Shown here piece after piece: positions 37,701 through 52,700 of a stretch of 64,000 nucleotides of DNA. Origin of the DNA: Certhia americana (taxonomy: Eukaryota > Chordata > Aves > Passeriformes > Certhiidae). The notes under the pieces were generated by a model. That model ran no database searches. It worked only from the letters and a program-made list of their open reading frames with translations, and was not told the DNA's origin. Positions within the stretch are counted from its first letter, which is position 1. Each line of letters starts with the position of its first letter. The stretch covers positions 87,635,277 to 87,699,276 of the forward strand of contig CM031858.1 of NCBI GenBank assembly GCA_018697195.1. The letters run 5' to 3'. A program made the translations under genes and the position numbers.

Positions 37701-40700
37701 AAAATATGAAAATGACCACACTTTCATCTGTAACTGGTATGCTCTTACCTGGTAGTTATGGACTTCAGGAGTATTTTTAGCACTAAGAGAGAGGAAAAAA
37801 AATTGCTTTTATGTAATCAATACATCTACATCACAGTGTTTTTTAGTGCAGGGAAGTACTACAGAGAAGAAAAAATTAATATTTTTAAGGACATCATATT
37901 TTTATTCAAGATATACCCCCATAGCAGTTAACATGTGAAAGAGGGGTGTAAAGTTTTTTTTGTTTGCTTTAGATTTTAAAAACATGAACAAATCATGCTT
38001 GATAAGCTAGCATAAGAGCAGTGAGCAAAAAGAAAGTATGTTTCACTTTAGTTTAATTTCATATATAAAAATAATATTTAAAAAATAGATTAAACAATGG
38101 AAGCAGGCAGGCCTCAAGAAGAATCTAGTGATGCATAATGAGACATGCCAAAGCAATTCATCGCACACCAGAGAATCTGTTTCTACAAATCCTAAAGCAG
38201 ATACTGTCTTCAGAATCCTTTTAGCTTGAGAACAGCAACTGAGAGGGAGAGAGAACTTGGGCAGTCACTTACCACAGTTGTGCTGCTTTCACAGGATTGT
38301 TTGCTTTAAAAGAAACAAACACAAAATCTTAATACAAGTGAAATATCAGCCATTTTGCAGCTCTTGTTGTTAGGCTGTTATGCTATGGTTAAAGTGAATC
38401 CTCATACAGACATATTTGCACAGAAGTGTCTGAATTTCAAGTGCAGCCCTCTGCTTTCTAGCAATCCTGTGTGACATCATAAAGTATGAGGAAGACACAA
38501 ATCTCTCTCTGGTCCTGTAAGAGTGAAAGCCCTTTAGAGATGACAGCAGACAAGCATATTCTTTCCAAATGCCACAAAAGGACTTTTGGCAGAGTATGTT
38601 CTGCTCAACCAGAACATGTTTTTTTTTCCTCACCTTACTGTAGTACCATGTCAATACTACCAAGAAAAATCAGAAACTACCTCTTGCAGGAATTTTTACT
38701 ATCTTATAGCAACAGGAGTATTTACAAAGCTGGTAATGGCCTGTACTTTATTAAAGGGAACAATGGTAGCCAAAATAGCCCATCAGTTGGGAATCTTGGG
38801 ACACACTGAGTAATCTTGAGCAACGAGGTGTTGGCCTGTGCTTTGGACAGGCTGGAAAGAATGGTGAAGGTGGCAGCTGAGTAACTGGAGTGTATCATCT
38901 CTTTTTCATGCCTGTGTGTTTCAAGAGAACTGAAAAACTTCTCAGTGATAAAGTGAGAATCCAAGTGTCTGCTGAATGCAGGAAGTTAATGACACAGTGC
39001 ATAAGTCTCAAAAGTTTCACAAAAATAGAGATAGGAGAGAATCCAACCCTTGTGGGCTGCACTTAGATACAAATCTTAATGGCCAAAAGATGCATGAAAG
39101 ATAATAACCTATGGGGAGTTTTTGCATTAAATTGACAAACATGTAGTTGAGTTCTCTAGAAGGAGATCACTTGGGTGTGAAAAAAGTTCTGGCTGGCTGC
39201 AACGGACAGAGAACATAATTAATCATAAGCCACACTTTCTCTCTTCTCCCTCTGTCTTACAAACGTAAGTACAGAAGCATCGAGACTCAATATAAAACCT
39301 GCAGGTCTGTCAGATCCTATTATGGCAAGAATAAAATTTAAAGAATTCATCCTTCCACTCATAAAATAATCCACACTATATAGTTGACTCTCATGTCTCA
39401 CATAACAGCGTCTCACAGATTTATTAAATCTGCATTTCAGTTAAAAAACTCCTTCCTTGTACTAAGGAAGGAAGCAGGGAAACGACTAACAGCCTCTAGA
39501 AAACATGCATGCTTGTCACCCTTTTACCCCCTATTGTAGGCATAAAAATGTCCCCATAATAACCAAAATGGCTGTTCATGGAATTGTCCTTTATATTCTG
39601 TAAATGCAAATGAGTGCAAAGACATTCTAAGGGAATGCCATCTCACCCTGCTCTGTACAGCAGCCTTGCTCCATATGGCAACTATATCTGCAGGCTCAAG
39701 TAATACAGAATTTGGAGAGGGTTATTTTGCTCCTTCCTAAGTTTTTCCTCCATGGAATATAAAACTCAAGTTTTAAAAGACAAATTACAAAACCATAAAG
39801 GAAATCAATTCCGTGTCATTCCACTTAAATTCAGCACACCTAAATTCCCAGGGCAAGCTAGTTAAGGTCAGAGTCTGGATAGGTGAATAACATGTCATTA
39901 CAGTCAGGAAAGCCACAACTGCTCAATAACCCTAAAATTGTCTGGCTAGATAATCAAGTCAGTGAAGCATTTGGACACTGCTCCACTCCACATAGCACAA
40001 GCAATTCCTCAAAAAAAAATTACATGATTTCCTTTAATGGGTTTTCTGCAACTTTTCTTTCCTCCTCAATACAGCAACAAAAGAAACCATAGGTACCTCC
40101 TCCACAGATAAGAGTGGAAAAATTAATTGTAGATAGAGGTTAAAAACAGAAGATGGAAACAACGAGCTCTGTCGAAAAAAACTCCATACACATTCTGATT
40201 TTTTAGTGATCTGACATCTTCCTTTTATAACGTGGTACAGATGCCATGATTGTAATGTGACATTTATAGGATTTAACAGGAGACTTGCATCACTGATTCA
40301 GTGCACAGGTGTATAAAAACACTTACCCTTGTAAGTGGAATGCCTCCGAGAAGGGTATCTCTTGCTGGGCCTTCTTTCAAATGTACTAGTTCTGCGTAAC
40401 CTTGTCCCGTGTGTTGCTTGATATTCTGTCCTCCCACTTAAAACACAGAAATAAACAAAGTAAACTACTGCCTTCTGCTGGCAGCTGTACCTGCTCCTTC
40501 GTATAAAGACAAATACATTGCTGTTACTTCACTAAATACCTGAATCTGAAGCGTGATCCCAGCCTTATGAAGTCGGATCTACTAGATTTACTATTTGCTG
40601 GGGCTCGCAATCTGAAGAAAGCATGGTGCTCCACCGCACACTTCCACAAATGTTTGCACGTTTTGGCACTGTCTAACCGGAAAACAAATGTGTGCTCTTG

Positions 40701-43700
40701 CTCTCTGCCCTAAATGCAGAAACAAAAGCTTTGGAAGTTGGCATGCATGATATTAGTTATTGTCCCTGGTAGGAGAAACACAGCCTGGGCCAACAGTGTG
40801 CTGAGCCTCCCTTGTGTTCTTACCAGCCTGAGCACACACACCACACTTTGTTGGATCAGGCCCAAGTAAGGGAAAGAAGTTACCTGTTCATCATCTTCTA
40901 CAACCACGAGCGTTAGTTTGCTCTTTTTAAAGTCCATTTTTGTGATTTTAGGCCTAAACACAATAATAAAAAAGAATAGAATTATAAGACTATTAAAAGA
41001 ATTTTATTTCAACAACTATTTCACATTTGAGAGTGGTACTTGTAAGGTCAATCTACCCTCAGATTTAAAACTTTGTAGATCCAATTAAAAATTACAAAAT
41101 ACAGTCAGGATTCCATTAGGCAAAGGAGAAAGATTTCAGCATTTTAACAAAAAGGAATATAACACAAAAGCTGATTACCAAAAGAATAAGCCTATTTTGT
41201 TGGCTCCTTCAAAGATCAATATGCCTGTTGGTGTCAGTCCAAGAGCATATTCACAACCATCTCTTCCCTGCAAGCAAGTACAGAATAAATAATCAATCTG
41301 CCATGAGCAGTGTAAATCTTAATACAGTAGTACTGACAAATCCAAAGGTCTTAAACTAATCAATAAGATTGCCATATTTTTTTAACATTACAGAGCAGAA
41401 GAATATGCATTTGTATGGGGTGCAAAGGGACATATTTTGGCAAACAGGGGGCTGCAGGATGCCCTTTGTGGGTGGAGGTAATGTGCTGCTCACTGGCTCT
41501 GAGATCCGTGGAGATGGACTCACACCAACACTGCATCCAGGGGAGTCCAAACCTCACCTCATATGTTTAAGAGCAGGAAGTTCCTGCCAGAGGAAGGAGA
41601 CACAACAGGAAGAAACTGAGGGCCACAGGAAAGGGATGAGGAACTTTCATGTGGCAAGGGATATGTGGGAGCACAGAGAAGCACCCTTGGGAGGAGTTCT
41701 GCAGGTGGGAATGACTTCTGAGGGACCATGGCCCACGGGACAACCCAGACCATAAAAAGGATACTCCTTAGGGACTGACTCACACCAGGGCAGGGACCTT
41801 ACACTGATAAAATAAAACATCACATGGATCTTACCTTAACTACATGCATATCTACACCATACATTTCTAGCCACTTAGCTTTGTTCAAGTAGCACAATTC
41901 AGCCTGCGCCGGGCTCTTTCCCCTATGAACATAAAATTCATACTTCATGGTAAAGAATTTTTGTGCACTTTAAATGCTTTCTGATTCATTCCCCTAACCA
42001 TTTCCTTTGTGGCCTCAATTTTGATGATACTAAATGGTACTTCAAACTTAGCATATATTTTTACCCTCTTCCCTCCAAATGAAAATAAAACAGAGGACTG
42101 AAAGTGCAAAAAGATCTAAAATTGCCAATAATGATGAAAGTTCAGGTAACAAAGCATCACTGAAATGTACCATATTTATTAATAAAAGACAGGAAAATGA
42201 GTTTGCCACCACCCTGAACACAAAATTTATCTTTGAAAGAAAGAAGGACAGAAAGAGAGAAAAAGATATTTATTTCCAACATAAATAGGAAAAAGACCTG
42301 GCTCCTTAAATCATTACAATATAATCTAAAGAAAAAACAGTAAAAAATTAAAACTCACCCCACCAACCTTCCCTAAATTACTGCCTGCCATTTGTAGGGA
42401 AGGAGAGGGCTCAAAGCTCTTTTTATAATAATTCTCCACTGACAAACAAAATCGCCATTTCATGCCTGTTGAAAGGATTTGACTTTGGAAGAAAAGAAAC
42501 TGTGTTGCTAGAGACCCCACTCCCACACAGGTACTCTACCTGCACTCTTTCCACTTCTGAAAAATGTCAAACTCCATTGCTTCAGTCTGGTTTGGTGCAA
42601 ACCTGAATTCAGACACAAGCTCTGGTGTGTGCTCAGGGTGCTCACACTCTCCCAACTCAGCTGAAATCAATCAATTGAGAAATTAAAAATATAAAGACCT
42701 TGGGATGACCAGAAATATTTAATTCCACTATCCCTACAAAGACAAGGATAGTTTGTAAGTTCCTAAGCATGTTGCAGAACGCAGTTGTGTCAATGCTTTA
42801 AGTTAACACCCCATCCCCAGAAAATTCAAACCAGATTTTACAGCAGAAGACAGATAAATGCATTTGCAGGAGCAGAGTAAGGCTGTGGTACAGAATTCTG
42901 ACATTCAGGAATGCTATGACTGAACCAACACAACTAAAGCTGCTTCTCTGGATTTTAAAGCACTTATAGGAAACGAAATTTCTATTAAAATCAATCATCA
43001 ATGCATCTTCTGTTTTAGAAGAGATTACTTTGAAACGTCCTCTCACTGCATGCATTTCATTCCCTAACACTTCCCTTTCTATTGCGTGCTTTGTTATTTG
43101 TCCTGGTTTAGGACAAATTTAGGAGTTATGTTTCTGTTCGTGTCAAACCACGAAGCGAATACCTAGTCTCATGAAACCAGTGATAAAGATGTGCAGCTTT
43201 TTAAATTACAGTGGTGGTATAACATTCAGATTAAGTAATTCTTACAGAAAGAAATGCTGAAACACTAAAAAAATTAAGGTGTCACTTTCTACTCATATGC
43301 TTAGGCTCTGGTGTTTTCTTTTCTAGGAGACACTTTCCAACTCCACTGAGCTCCTCAGGAGATGCAAGTGCTGAGCATTTCAGTGACTGACACCCTTAAC
43401 TGCCTTGTGTCTGTGACAGCTTAGCTCCTAGAGCCTCTCAGCTGTACTAAGAGGCTGCAGCATCACTGCCTCAGGACTCTGTGGCAAACACCAGTGGAAA
43501 ATACGCTCTTCAGCAATACCATGTGTCACCTGACATATGGCGTGATTCCCAACCAGGCCTTTGTCAGTCAGCATTTCTTAACTGTTTACTACTCTTACTA
43601 CTACTACTACCAAAATAAAAAATTAAAAAGCATAGAGTGAAACTAAATCCCTTGAAGAAAACAGTTTTATTCCTTCAGGGTGCTTTTACACTTAACAGCT

Positions 43701-46700
43701 GCAAAAATTTTATTCACAGACAGACTTCAAAAATACCTAGCAGGATCTATCAGTAGTTAGGAAGTTACATTCAAAAGCCAATCTGTTGGCTGATAACACC
43801 TACTAGGTGGTTTTGAGGACTTGAGTTTGCTGAAACATTTAGCAGTCCTGAGGATATCAAGCAGATTGAGTTCATTTGGCTTCATTTTTAATTATTGTCT
43901 CAACACATTTTTTTCTCTCAACGATAATCTTCCATAGTGAGTTACAGTATTATTATCTCTGTTGAAGAAAAGGACATACAGATAGCTCTGTGGCTGTCTC
44001 ATCAAAGCTGGAAGCCTATTTAACACAGATATTATTAAGAATTACTAGCAGTCTCTGGTATACAAGAGAGAGCCACAGAGAACACATTAGCAAGGAGGAC
44101 TTCAAGGGGAGAGAAGAAGGTAAGGATCTGAAGTGTGATGTGTTGCAAACCATCCTAGGAAAAACATGGGAGAGTTCTCTACTACTTAACTGAGAGAGAA
44201 GGTAGGGAATGAAGCCTGATTGTGCTGTAAAGAGGATGTGTATGGATGAGCTTGTAGGACAGAAGACACACAGAGAAGCTAAGGCAGTAGTATTAGGTAG
44301 GAGAAAAATATCACCCTTGTCTCTCTACAGCTGCACTCAATGTTTATTCACTTTCAGATGAACAAACTATGCTATCTTTCTGATCTCTGAGAAATAGGTC
44401 TTCAACTAAGAGTCAGTAAGAGACCTGCCAGCTCCCTGCACAGGGCTGGAGGGCAGAGGAAGAAGGGGCTGTGACAGACCCTCTGTGAGGACGCTGTCGC
44501 TTCTGGGGTGGAATTGCACTCCCTGAACGGCTCAGCAGCACTAAAATTTTGCTACACAAGGGCACAGCAGAGGACCCATCTCTTCATTTGTGTCTTCATG
44601 ACATGCTTTGGCATTCCCCTTCTCTGACCTTTTTTTTTGGGGGGGTGGGGGGGCTGGAAGGTGAGGAAGGCATTACATAACACATGTATATACATTACAT
44701 GTGCTCTTAAAAAAAATAACTGGGGGGACACTTTCAAAAGGATGTTTCCTAGATTGTTTTTGAAAACTCAAAAAATATACTTATTTTTAAATACATCTGA
44801 TTCTTTTATACAGAGGGAAAAAAAGTTTGCACTATCCCATACATAAGATGTCTATGATTAGAACTGAAAATTGGAGATGAGAGAAAATGTTTTCCTTTTC
44901 AATTTAACTAGCAGCTTCAAAAGTATATCTGGATAAACACTAAGACCATACAACACTAATGAGAGAGTTAAAAACTAATTGTAACAGTGAGAACTCAAGC
45001 TTGATGACAAAGTTTCCACAGGTAATTCCAAAGTGAAGCATAATATTATGTATCTCCTTCATATGTTACCCCCTACTACAAACCAATGTTACTCGCTACA
45101 GAATTTCCTTCCTGGGACTGGCAACAAATCAACACTTCACGTCTGAAAGATGATTCGCTAAAAAAAAGCTAGCTCGGAAACTGCTATTGGAAACCAAGAA
45201 TCACAGCAACAGGAAAGTCCCTTGATGAAAAAAAAAAAAAAAAAAGTATGAAATTTAAAGCTTAGCTGGGAAAAACTTTTCTTCCAGCAGGCTCAGACTA
45301 CTAATGCCTAAATAGCAATTCATAGTTTTTTCCACACTCTTAGGAATGAGGCACACTAAAGAGCAAGACTACATTTTATGAAGAAAATGTAACGTGCTGA
45401 GGGACTAATCGACATTTCTTTATACTTTTCTGCTTAAGAGCATTTCCAATGTCAATAAAATAGTGTAGCAAACTTTACAACAAAAATGCTCATTATTGTG
45501 TATGTCAGCAAAGAGAATGAATTAGTTGCGATAAAATGAAATAATTTTAGACAAACTTATTTTAATCATGTCAAAATAGTGGAAAACTGAAAAAAAAAAA
45601 AAGAGACATAAAGAAAGTCTGAAAGCATGTTCCCACAGACAGCATCAAAAAGTATTAGTTTTGGTAGACAGCTGGACACATCATAAACATGATGGACAGC
45701 TGTTGCATTGCATTTGCACAGTAATCACAGGTGTCAGTTACTACCCAAAATGTTGAGGCATCAACCTATTATTCTTTTCTTGGTCCTCCTTGCTTGGACC
45801 AGATGTGAGGTTACTGGAATTTTTATCTGTGGAAACGTAAGCAACAAATCACATTCAGGCTCCTCATCTCCTCTCCCTGAAGAAGACAAACGAGAGTCTG
45901 CCTGCAGCAGTTCTTTGCCCACCTGACAATCACAGTTGTGCCAACTGGTGCAGTAAAACAATGCACTGCCCTAAGATTTACCCCTGTTGATGCTTGGAAC
46001 TAAATTCCCAGTTTTGCCTGTCAAGTCCATCTACCTGAGTTATTTCCACTGCTGTATTAAATTAAGTGACTCTGCCTAAGCTCTCTGTGTCCATGGCCCA
46101 ACCACCAGTGAAACAGGAAGAGAATTATTCATTTCAATTAATTTTGCTGCTGATATGCTTAGAATAGTCCAGCTCACTGCACTTTCTTTTAGAAAAAAAT
46201 TAACTTGATTTGAGCTTCATTACAACAATTTCCTTCCCATCTGCAAAACAAATTGCTCAAAATGGAATACATATTGGTATCAACATGCTTGCAGCAACAA
46301 AACCCCTAAATTGTCCTATAATGAAACCCAGAGTACTGGAATTGCTTTTACATGGTGAAATCTATGCTTCTGCCACAGAAGTGATCTTAGTTCTTACCCC
46401 TCCATGTAATTCTCTCCTCTCCAGTACCTGCCACTCCCTCCCTCCTGCCCTGTAACCACCTCCTGAGTCACCCACCGTGGAGGCTTCCTCTCCCAGGCAC
46501 TGTTCAGGCAGCAGGAAGCCCAAATTCACAGGCACCCACCTCCCACAAACTGTGTGAAGGGCCAGCTGGCTCTTCAGGCTCAAGTGTAACACTTGTGCAC
46601 ACACCACAGCTCCTCCCTCAGTAGGGAGCTATTTTGGATCCTTCTTCCCTGATCATTCCTTGGGTTTCCATGAAACTTGTGTCTAGCCATGCTTTAGAGT

Positions 46701-49700
46701 CTCCCTCCCCATATCAAATGTGCTGATATTGGCTAATGCAGTTCAGAAGTTATGAATGGAGGCAAGCCAAGAAAGTGACCTCCCTAAAATTCTTCTCCTT
46801 GGGTAAAAGAATGGCATTTATATATGATCAGTGAGAATGCACTAGTAACAAGGGAAAAGAAACCAGTAGGTGAGTTTTTTAATAAATTAACACAAACCAC
46901 TTTCAAAAGATTGCATACCTTGAAGACACAGAGCTGCTAGTTCAACAGCAGTTTCGTATGGGCATTTCAGTCTTAAAAACAAAACAAAAAATGAAGCTAT
47001 AAAAATCGTATCTCTTGTCAGTGAATTCCTCTTGCACTAAAGCTAGAAAGAAGCCTGATACAAAAATCAGAAATATTAACTTCCACAAACTACTAATGCT
47101 ATGAAACCTCTACAATTCATTTTTACTTGTTTATGATTATGTCCCAAGTTGGCACATTCTGATTAGCATGAAACATGATACACTTCACCATAAAACAAGT
47201 TTGTACTAACAGAGAAAACACTAAATCAACTAAGAAACCATTTTTACTTTAAAACTGTATTTTAGAATATATGAGTTTGAGGTATTTGTTTCTGTAATTA
47301 AAAAAGAAAAAAAGTGCAGGTATGAATGAATATTGGTCAGGGTATAAAAGACTATAAAAGCACAAAATATTTTTGCAGAGTTGTCTGAAATAAATGTGTT
47401 GCACTTCAACTACCTCATCTTCTATGTCACCAACCATACTGAAAAAACATGGCAAGCCCATGTTACATTTTCAAGTCATAAAACCCAGGACAGTTTTTAC
47501 TCCCATTAAACATTTCCATCATCTGATCAATCCATCAAAATCTTTACCCATTTTATTTGTCAGAAATATAGTCATGATGCACACAAAGTTCTATATGTCT
47601 ATATTCTAAAGAAAACAGAAATGCACTAGAAAGTTAACATTTATAAATTCTTTACATTACAGCTGCAAGTGAAATAAGATACTTACTTCCCTGAAAGAAT
47701 GTCTTGCCGGAGCTGTAATACAAACAGGTACCTGACAAATAAAAATTCAGAAGGTCAAAAGTAATTACAGTGGCATCCTTCTAGTTCCACTGGCTGAAAG
47801 AATATCCCAATTTATTGAATAGTAACAGCAATTTGAACTTGCTCTTTACAAAAAAAAAAAAAAAAAAAGGCCTCTGGGATCACACAGATACACCCTGCAA
47901 GCTTCAACGCTCCCACAGCTTTCACTAAAATCAAAGAGAAGAACATTTTTTTTTCACTGGTTGTGTTCAGGATATAGACCACATCCTAAACAGCAAGACC
48001 TTGAACAATCTGAGCATACACCACAGCAAACTAAATGTTACTAACATTCCAGTGTTCTCCTAAACTTGGGTCTTACCTAATAAAGGCAGGGATCAAACTA
48101 TAGTATCTAGAAACAAAGCACAGATAAAGGCATGTAGGCTTCAGGGCTGCCTTCCCAAACACAAATACAGAACATGCAAAAAGTCCAAACTGGGCAAAAG
48201 GAAAGGATCATACAGAAAATGTCACTTAAAAATAGCAGAGAAGTTCCGAATAAAAGAATTCCATAGAGCTCACACATTTATTTAATAAGCCAAGTAGGAA
48301 TTTACAGCCTTCAAACCATTGAGATATTTTGAGCTGTGGCTTTGCTAATCTTCAATTCTAGGCATGCTTCACTGATACCACTCAGAGCTGGGCTCTGAGG
48401 CATGCACAAGTGCCCTGGGTCATGCAAGAGGTGTGTAGAGGACAAGAAGGCACAGGCAGGCTCTGCACTGCTCTGGACACTGTGGAGTGGGGCTTGCAAA
48501 GATGAGTCACACAAGAGAAGAAAGCATGAAGCACTCCTGAGAGCCCAGTTAACACAAACACAAACCTCTCCTGTCTTTACAAAGGATGCTAGAAAGACAA
48601 AGTGGGGCTTTTTTCATGACAGAGGATGTGCAGTAAATGTGGTGAAGGACAGATAGTTGGAATCAGACAGAGAAACAGAATGAAAAGGAAGATTAAGATT
48701 TCTCACGATAATACTAGAGAAGAATCAGATTTATCCATGTCAGCCCTTTGTTACATCTCTGATTCACATACTTGGCTAATACCAGACCTGCCAATCAAAT
48801 ATGCGGGTATTTGCATGCGTAGATTAAGGGTAGACAAGTATATTTCCTGTTCCTGTTGACAGCCCAAATGTCACAATCCCACGAGGGCTTCTAAATTTGC
48901 AAGAAGCCCCTGGGTAGTGTCTGTCAGTATCAGGTGGCCTGTGCAGTGCAGCAGCCCAGCTCTGGTGGGTATGGCTTACTCTTGTTCCTTTCCTGTGCAC
49001 AGGCTGACAAACAACTGGCATTTCAGTTGTTGCTACTCCAAACCAGCAAAATACCTTAGAAAATTCTCCACAACACACAAGTACAGACATGTTCCTCTGT
49101 TGTTCTTCTGACTAAACTAACTAATCAGGTCACATGCAAGTGACAGAAGATGTCTTCCAAAATGCACTGTATTTCAACTGTGTTTTTAAACTGAAAAAAA
49201 AAAAGAGCAGATGAAGGGTTTTAATGCTTCCCTATACTGTGCAAATTATGAGAATGTGATGTTTGTAGCTTCACTAGGAATTGAAGTCTACTAAAAAGCA
49301 GATCTCCAGAAGGAATTTTGAACACCCCCTACCTGGAAAGTTCCGTAGTTACTGTTAATGATGATTTTTTTCTACTTGGAAAGATTTTGAGTATGTAGTT
49401 ATTAACCTTCACTTTTCACTCACCATGCTACATGGCAAATATGATCCAACTAACATAAAAAGTCTTAAAAAACCCTCTATAAATTAAAAGAATTAAAAAT
49501 TTAAGAACTATAAAATTCTTAAATTTGAAACTACTTTCCCCAATAAAAAAAAGAAAAAAAAAAAGAAAAAAAAAAGGCACCCCAATTTTTTTTAGTTTCA
49601 CAGTGGTCTTCTGTCAAGCTTATAATTGAAAGAAATTGTTCACAACACTGAATATTTAGCTGACTAAAGTGTTTTTTTAATTAAAATAGTCTTCTGAAAT

Positions 49701-52700
49701 GTCACCTTTCAGCAATAATTAGATCACAAGGCATCAGAGGTTAATACTTTCAGACAAAATGTCTTACTCGATCACAGCAATGATCACATAGCTCAGAAAC
49801 CCAATCTCACAGTGACTAGGATCATATGCTTCAGAGCATTAAGCAAGAAATCTTGTGGTAGACAGTAATGCAATAATTTGACCACAGGGGAAATGTAATA
49901 CTTGTCAGACATGCACCCTGATGTACGAAGACTTACATCAATTTCCAGAAAACACATATTATTCCTACTAATTTAACTGCATTTTCTCATTAGAGACGTC
50001 CATAAATCATGCAGATTTTTGGATTCTCTTAAGGGATTCTCTTAAGGTCTTATACTCAGCAACGTAAATGTCAGGGATTTCTGTGAATTTAAACATTCCA
50101 TAGGAATATGCCCTTTATTGACTTTTCACTGCTGGACAAAATTGAAAACCGATATTAAAGACCTTATTTCTATATCATGAGGTGGTGACAATTAGCCCTT
50201 TAATCTTGTCTCATGCAGTGAAAAAAACTCATGGTCTGCACAGCAGACAGTGAAGGAGACAGTAATCATTTGCCCGCAGGCATAAGTTTAATGTAAACAT
50301 CACATGCACAAGAACTACAACAATCAACTATCTTTAAACACCTTAGGCTGATTAGGACTATGCTGATTATTGCCAAGCAAATTAGAAGACACAGAAAGTG
50401 GCCTACGGTGAGAGGCAGAACAAAAGACAAGATAAAATAACATTAAGATAGATGAAGACACTATACAAAGAAGACACAAAGCAAGCAGATACAAAAGATA
50501 AGTAAACCCTTTCCTACAGCTGCTCCTTTCCCAGCTTTCAGAATATCCTCTGAACCAAGGTGCTAGGGACCCAGCAAGGCACAGGTCCACAGAAAACAAC
50601 CCAGCAAACTGAAACACAAGACTTCCAGATATTTGTAGAGTGACTTTATACAATGCAGGCTTTTGCTTCACAGAGAACCAGGAGGAAGCAGAAGAAATTC
50701 AATCAACTGTTAACCCACAGCTCAAGTTGGCTATTTCCACAATTCTCCACCCTTGGTACCATTATTAAATCACCCTCAAGTCTCAGGGCAGGAGGAACAA
50801 AGCAGGGCACTGGCATTTTAGCAGGACATAATGGAAAACCCGCCCAGATGATGGCAGGAATCAAGAGCTTGTGTCTCCCAGCTGCAGCTCTTCCCCATCC
50901 AACTCTGCCTTTCTTTGCCAACTTCAAAGCACCAGAACAGCATCTCCTACACACCAACAGGCTTGGAGAGGCCCATGAATGCTTTCTGGCAGCAAATAAA
51001 AAATATGATGTTTCTCTGACATCTTAGGAAAACACCTAAGAAGGCAGACAAAATGACCACTCTTGATAAGAAAGCTCAAATCACCTGCTTGCAGTACCCC
51101 CATATGCCTTAGATGTCCAAATTCCCCCGTGAGGCACGCCCAGTTCCTACCTTGTAAACTCTTCGTGAAGGTTGTTCGGTTCTGACGAATAGTACTTGAT
51201 TCGAAAATGCAACGTGTATGGAGGTCCAACTGCACAAACAGAGATTTTAAACAAGGAAAAAAAGGTTTAGACTTGCTGCAGTCCTGCTAAGGCCTGCAGG
51301 TCACCACACCACCCTACAACCCAAGGACCCCAAAAGTAATTACATTTTTCAAATTCCTCACAGAAAATATCTCCTGGGGTTTTTTTTTAATTTAAAAATG
51401 CATGCAATAAACAAACAAAAAACCAAAAAAAAAACCCTGAAAACATGATTAACATACTTTTTGATACTCATTAATTCAAATTTATCAAGACAATAGTCCA
51501 TCTGGCAAACACATTTCTGTCCAAAGAGGGGTGAGCCTCAGAGCATGCTGTGAATGACTCCTTTTCGCTGGGCCCAGGGGGAAATGGAAGGAGGAGGGAA
51601 GGAGAGGGTGATGCTCCTTACTAGGCACAAACACTACTCCAAAAAAACCCCACCCCAATAGATCAACTTTCGATTGAAACACAGATGAGAAAAGGTAAGA
51701 TAAATAGACTGCAAAGTGCTGGAGAGGACTTTGGAAGGCACCCCTGAATACAGAAAGCTAAAAAATTCCATAGGATTGTAAGAATTTTGTTTTCTAATGT
51801 CAGAAGGTGAATGCTACACTGGACTTTCCATAACAGGAACACATAATAGGAAGTTATCCAGCTACCATGAAACTTTTATCAATGCATCCTTATCTGTCTA
51901 ACCCTCATCTTCTGACCAACTGCCTGCTGATGTACTAACTGATGGAAAAATGACTTTTCCTCACTTTTCTAAGGTGTTCTCTAACACCACATCAACAAAT
52001 AAACATGTGCCTATTAATGATCCTTCTACTAAATGATATGCAGCTAGAAGTCAAATAATTAGAGCTTTGATTCTGTCTCCATGTACAGCTCCTGCAAGTC
52101 AGGTTATAGCACCCTGAGCTCACAGTTTGGCACCACTGGTGAGGTCTGCATAGATGAGATAATGACTTGGAAAAGACAGCATTGAGCAGAATCCATCATG
52201 ACACAGGAACTCTTCACAAAGCATCTGCTGAATGCAAGGTAAAGGAAATTAACCTGTCATGAGACAGACCTTTACAACACCCAACAAATTGCTTCCCTCT
52301 TCAGCATTCCTCAGAGACAGGACTGGCAAAATTCTTTTTAAAACAGGCCCTTCACACAATAAAACCAGACAAAACATGCAACTAAACTGGCTGAAGGTGT
52401 TACAGAATCACTGATTTTCCAGGACAAAGCTATTAGAGAAAGTGCAGCTGCAAATCAGTTAGTCTCCTAAGGCAAAGCAGTCTGTGATGTGATGAAAAGG
52501 GGAGAGAAAACCAAACAGCAAAAACCTCACCCATAGCAGCTATCTTCACCATGGAGTCTAACACACCATGGGGTGACAGCAAACTACCCTAAAGGCCTTT
52601 GAAGAACTCCACTGTTTACAAAAATCATCTAGATACTTGGGTACTTATCAAAAAGAAAGGCAAAGCACCACTGAAGCAATCAGGACCTATCACTGCGAGG

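Larger units (their letters stand above)
42661..46918 (-). other. EPB41L4B: EPB41L4B intron
   Basis: 4.3 kb. It holds a 23-bp inverted repeat at 43096, a short TAC repeat at 43596, a G-rich motif at 44639 and an 18-A run at 45228. No coding sequence seen. Confidence 0.85.
47732..51150 (-). other. EPB41L4B: EPB41L4B intron
   Basis: 3.4 kb. It holds a 19-A run at 47850, a short hairpin at 48885, an A-rich tract at about 49545-49576 and an exact 13-bp tandem duplication at 50021. No coding sequence seen. Confidence 0.85.

Noticed and set aside
41369..41755. 128-codon plus-strand open frame
   Set aside because: Lies in a short intron opposite the gene, with no recognisable domain.
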